A DNA stretch of 64,000 nt from Pontibacterium sp049599735 (lineage in GTDB: Bacteria > Pseudomonadota > Gammaproteobacteria > Pseudomonadales > Balneatricaceae), in NCBI GenBank assembly GCA_049599735.1, contig JBMYOX010000002.1:1-64000 (forward strand), given 5' to 3'. Below the pieces are notes generated by a model. The model was not told where the DNA came from and ran no database searches. It saw only the letters and a list, made by a program, of their open reading frames with translations. Below, one piece after another: positions 61,649 to 64,000 of this stretch (position 1 is the first letter of the stretch; the number at the start of each line of letters is the position of its first letter). Made by a program: the position numbers and the translations under genes.

Positions 61649-62800
61649 TCAGGCAGGTAATTCAGCCAGAATAGCCCGTCGGATACGGCGCACGGCTTCT
61701 TCCAGTAATTCACGTGGGCAACCAAAGTTCAGGCGCATAAAACGCTCATCCCCGAAGTCCCGTCCCGGTGACATGCCGACACCCGCCTGCTCAAAAAAGT
61801 GAGCCGGGTTATCCAGCTTAGCACCGGAGATATCAATCCAGGCCAGGTAGGTTGCTTCAACCGGGCCGAGCTTTAAGCCTGGAATCTGGTTGATTTCGTG
61901 AATCAGGTAGTCCCTATTTTCACGCAAGTAGGCTAACTGACGGTCGTTCCAGCAGTCTCCGTCCCGGTAAGCGGCCAGGGCGGCGGTGTAACCCAGCAGA
62001 TTAACGTCCGGCACGATGCCTTTCATGTTGTTATGGAATTGCTGGCGTAATTGTTTATCAGGAATAATCGCAAACGAGCAGCCAAGACCGGCAATATTAT
62101 AGGTTTTGCTGGGAGCCATCAGAGTGATAGTGCGCGCGGCGATTTCATCATTCAGGGCTGCCAGCGGCAGGTGCTTCAGGCCGGGTTCCAGAATCAGGTC
62201 GCAGTGAATTTCATCAGAGCAAACAAATAAATCGTGTTTGATCACCAGGGCCGCCAACTGTTCCAGTTCCTCCCGGCGATAGACGGTGCCCCCCGGATTT
62301 TGTGGATTGCAGAACAGCAGGCATTTAGATTCCGGTTGAATAGACGCTTCCAGGGCTTCCAGATCCAGTATCCAACGCCCCTCATTTTCACACAGTGGCA
62401 CACTGACCAGTTCACGCTGAGAAAAACGTGGAGCGGACATAAACGGCGGATAAATCGGTTTAGGTGAATGTACCGCATCGCCGGGCTTACCAATAGAACG
62501 GCAGGCGAGATTCAGCCCGCAGACCAGGCCTGGTAACCAGATAATCCAGTCTGCTTCGATGGCCCACTGATAACGCTGCTGCATCCGGTTGATGACTTGT
62601 GTGGTCAGCTCATCCGGCGTATTTGTGTAGCCAAAAACACCATGGTCGATACGTTCATGCAGCGCTGCCATAATGGCAGGCGGGGCCATAAAATCAGTAT
62701 CGGCGACCCACATGGGTAAAATTTTAGTATCGCGGTATTTTTCCCATTTCAGGCTGGAGGTGTTTTTGCGGTCGATCGGGCGGTCAAATTCATTCACCAT
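61649..62800 (-). CDS. MalY/PatB-type aminotransferase (cystathionine beta-lyase)
   Basis: A PLP enzyme of fold type I, the MalY/PatB subgroup, likely a C-S beta-lyase acting on cystathionine or cysteine S-conjugates. KWEKYRDTKILPMWVADTDF is the subgroup N-terminus. FCNPQNPGGTVY, CSDEIHCDL and the Schiff-base lysine in MAPSKTYNIAGLG complete the site. The length is 383 aa. It is a single minus-strand gene, divergent from leuA. A plain aminotransferase activity cannot be excluded. Confidence 0.88.
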   Translation of the reverse strand: MVNEFDRPIDRKNTSSLKWEKYRDTKILPMWVADTDFMAPPAIMAALHERIDHGVFGYTNTPDELTTQVINRMQQRYQWAIEADWIIWLPGLVCGLNLACRSIGKPGDAVHSPKPIYPPFMSAPRFSQRELVSVPLCENEGRWILDLEALEASIQPESKCLLFCNPQNPGGTVYRREELEQLAALVIKHDLFVCSDEIHCDLILEPGLKHLPLAALNDEIAARTITLMAPSKTYNIAGLGCSFAIIPDKQLRQQFHNNMKGIVPDVNLLGYTAALAAYRDGDCWNDRQLAYLRENRDYLIHEINQIPGLKLGPVEATYLAWIDISGAKLDNPAHFFEQAGVGMSPGRDFGDERFMRLNFGCPRELLEEAVRRIRRAILAELPA

Positions 62801-63165
62801 GGACTTATACTTCCCTGCTGTTTAGTTGACGGAGACAGCTTTAGAGTTACGGTAGACGCAAACTATTCCTATTGTAGCCAGGCAGGCTTGCAAATGGCCA
62901 ATGGCGCGTTATAGCAGGCAAAAAATAGCCACCGGAAATCGCAGGCAACGGCTTGCGACCTGCCGGTTGCTTACAAACCTCTGTAGCAATCTGTGCCTGT
63001 TGGCAGGTAGCGGTATCGTTTCAGGTTTTTCCTCTGTAAGTCCTGCGATAACGGCCATAAGGCAGTATACTCTCTGTTTCAGTCAGCCTCTTTCTGTCTT
63101 TATATTTTTACGTTTTTTGCGCCACGTTCAGTTAACGGGGTGTACTTTGATTTGGAGCGTCACCG
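62801..63165. other. Divergent spacer between the MalY/PatB-type gene and leuA
   Basis: The 365-base gap holds no convincing gene. It must carry the promoters of both flanking genes. TATACT at about 63067 could be a -10 for leuA but lacks a clear -35. A frame at 62901-63197 has a leucine-rich stretch but overlaps the leuA start and uses mixed Leu codons. No T-box, leader terminator or LeuO-type palindrome was recognised. Confidence 0.4.
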
Positions 63166-64000
63166 ATGAGCGACAACAACCGGGTTATTATTTTTGATAC
63201 AACTTTACGCGACGGTGAGCAAAGCCCGGGCGCATCCATGACCAAAGCTGAAAAGCTGCGTATTGCAAGGCAGCTTGAGAAAATGCGGGTTGATGTGATC
63301 GAAGCGGGTTTTGCCATTGCCAGCCCCGGTGATTTTGAGTCGGTTAAGTCCATTGCCGATACCATTAAAGACAGTACCGTTTGTTCCTTATCCCGTGCGC
63401 TTGATGCCGATATCGACCGGGCGGGTGAGGCGTTAGCGAATGCTAACTCCGGACGTATTCATACCTTTATTGCCACGTCCCCGATCCATATGAAGTACAA
63501 ACTTCAGATGAATCCCGATCAGGTAGTGGAGCAGGCAGTTTATGCGGTTAAACGTGCCCGCAACCTGATTGATGATGTTGAGTTTTCTCTTGAAGATGCC
63601 AGCCGCTCTGAGCTGGACTTTATGTGCCGTATTATCGAACAGGTGATTGATGCCGGTGCCCGCACAATTAATATCCCGGATACGGTGGGTTACGCCGTGC
63701 CGGAAGAGTTCGGGCATACCATCGGGCAGCTGATCGCACGGATCCCTAATGCCGATAAAGCTATATTCTCCGTGCACTGTCATAACGATCTGGGGCTGGC
63801 GGTTGCCAACTCTCTGGCGGCTGTGCAGGCCGGTGCACGTCAGGTGGAATGTACCATTAACGGCTTAGGCGAGCGGGCGGGTAATGCCTCACTGGAAGAA
63901 ATTGTGATGGCCATCCGCACCCGTCAGGACCGTTTGGGTGTGACCACCGGACTGGATACGACGCAGATCGTGCCGGCTTCCCGTCTGGTGTCCAGTGTGA
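63166..64000 (+). CDS. leuA: 2-isopropylmalate synthase LeuA, 5' part
   Basis: Condenses acetyl-CoA with 2-ketoisovalerate, the first step of leucine synthesis. The coding frame starts at ATG 63166 with GGAG 8 bases upstream and is still open at the window end, giving 278 residues of an expected 510-520. The TIM barrel opens with IIFDTTLRDGEQSPGASM (residues about 8-25). SVHCHNDLGLAVANS (metal-binding HxH) and NGLGERAGNASLEE are clear. The regulatory leucine-binding domain lies outside the window. Confidence 0.96.
   Translation, partial: MSDNNRVIIFDTTLRDGEQSPGASMTKAEKLRIARQLEKMRVDVIEAGFAIASPGDFESVKSIADTIKDSTVCSLSRALDADIDRAGEALANANSGRIHTFIATSPIHMKYKLQMNPDQVVEQAVYAVKRARNLIDDVEFSLEDASRSELDFMCRIIEQVIDAGARTINIPDTVGYAVPEEFGHTIGQLIARIPNADKAIFSVHCHNDLGLAVANSLAAVQAGARQVECTINGLGERAGNASLEEIVMAIRTRQDRLGVTTGLDTTQIVPASRLVSSV

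Noticed and set aside
62901..63197. Leucine-rich open frame as a leu leader peptide
   Set aside because: It is 98 codons long, overlaps the leuA start, uses mixed Leu codons, and no attenuator hairpins were seen.
1..64000. tRNA, rRNA, CRISPR arrays, insertion sequences or prophage genes
   Set aside because: I read the intergenic gaps and saw no cloverleaf, repeat-spacer array, transposase or phage gene; very short elements could be missed by eye.

Overview
The window is a stretch of a gammaproteobacterial chromosome with coding on both strands, few gaps and moderate G+C. Several housekeeping blocks follow gene orders known from Pseudomonas and Escherichia: nudF-yqiB-cpdA-yqiA-parE-(prepilin)-parC; proA-nadD-rsfS-rlmH-mrdA-rodA-mltB-rlpA-dacA-dat-ybeD-lipB-lipA; and holA/lptE/leuS followed by lnt-corC-ybeY-phoL-miaB. 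My best guess is a marine relative of the Oceanospirillaceae. That is inferred from gene order and protein flavour, because no rRNA or other marker gene is present.

Layout. 154-2090: recJ and a small unknown gene. 2091-2483: AT-rich spacer with an ORF remnant. 2484-19853: a surface-polysaccharide locus. It holds a complete pseudaminic acid (Pse) pathway (pseB, C, F, G, H, I) with a Wzx-type flippase gene between pseB and pseC. A Wzy-like polymerase, an uncharacterised 517-residue putative glycosyltransferase, a GT2 glycosyltransferase, a sugar epimerase/reductase, a WecA/WbpL-like initiating transferase and a WbpM-type dehydratase follow. Convergent to these lie wzz and a UDP-HexNAc 6-dehydrogenase. 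Together they look like a Wzy-dependent O-antigen locus whose repeat unit contains Pse, probably with a QuiNAc/FucNAc-type first sugar and a HexNAc uronic acid. 19917-20359: a decayed nucleotidyltransferase/partner pair. 20356-22080: a SulP transporter.

22231-29578: ADP-ribose and cAMP hydrolases, an esterase and topoisomerase IV, with a prepilin gene between parE and parC. 29718-32374: a diguanylate cyclase converging on a membrane protein with a degenerate nucleotidyl-cyclase-like domain. 32558-44308: proline, NAD, ribosome-silencing and 23S rRNA methylation genes, then a cell-wall elongation block (PBP2, RodA, MltB, RlpA, PBP5/6), then lipoate synthesis. 44426-46800: an OsmC-like gene, a 417-base gap with a cluster of DnaA-box-like sites, then holA and lptE. 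46813-55272: leuS, a zinc-ribbon protein, and the lnt-corC-ybeY-phoL-miaB operon. 55409-58735: a Bax-like glucosaminidase and an isolated secreted GH9 enzyme. 58776-61618: EF-P with its modification enzymes EpmB and EpmA. 61649 to the end: a MalY/PatB-type lyase and the 5' part of leuA, which runs off the window.

No tRNA, rRNA, CRISPR array or intact insertion sequence was seen. The least ordinary parts are the polysaccharide locus (especially the 517-residue protein), the decayed nucleotidyltransferase pair, and the DnaA-box-like cluster beside holA.
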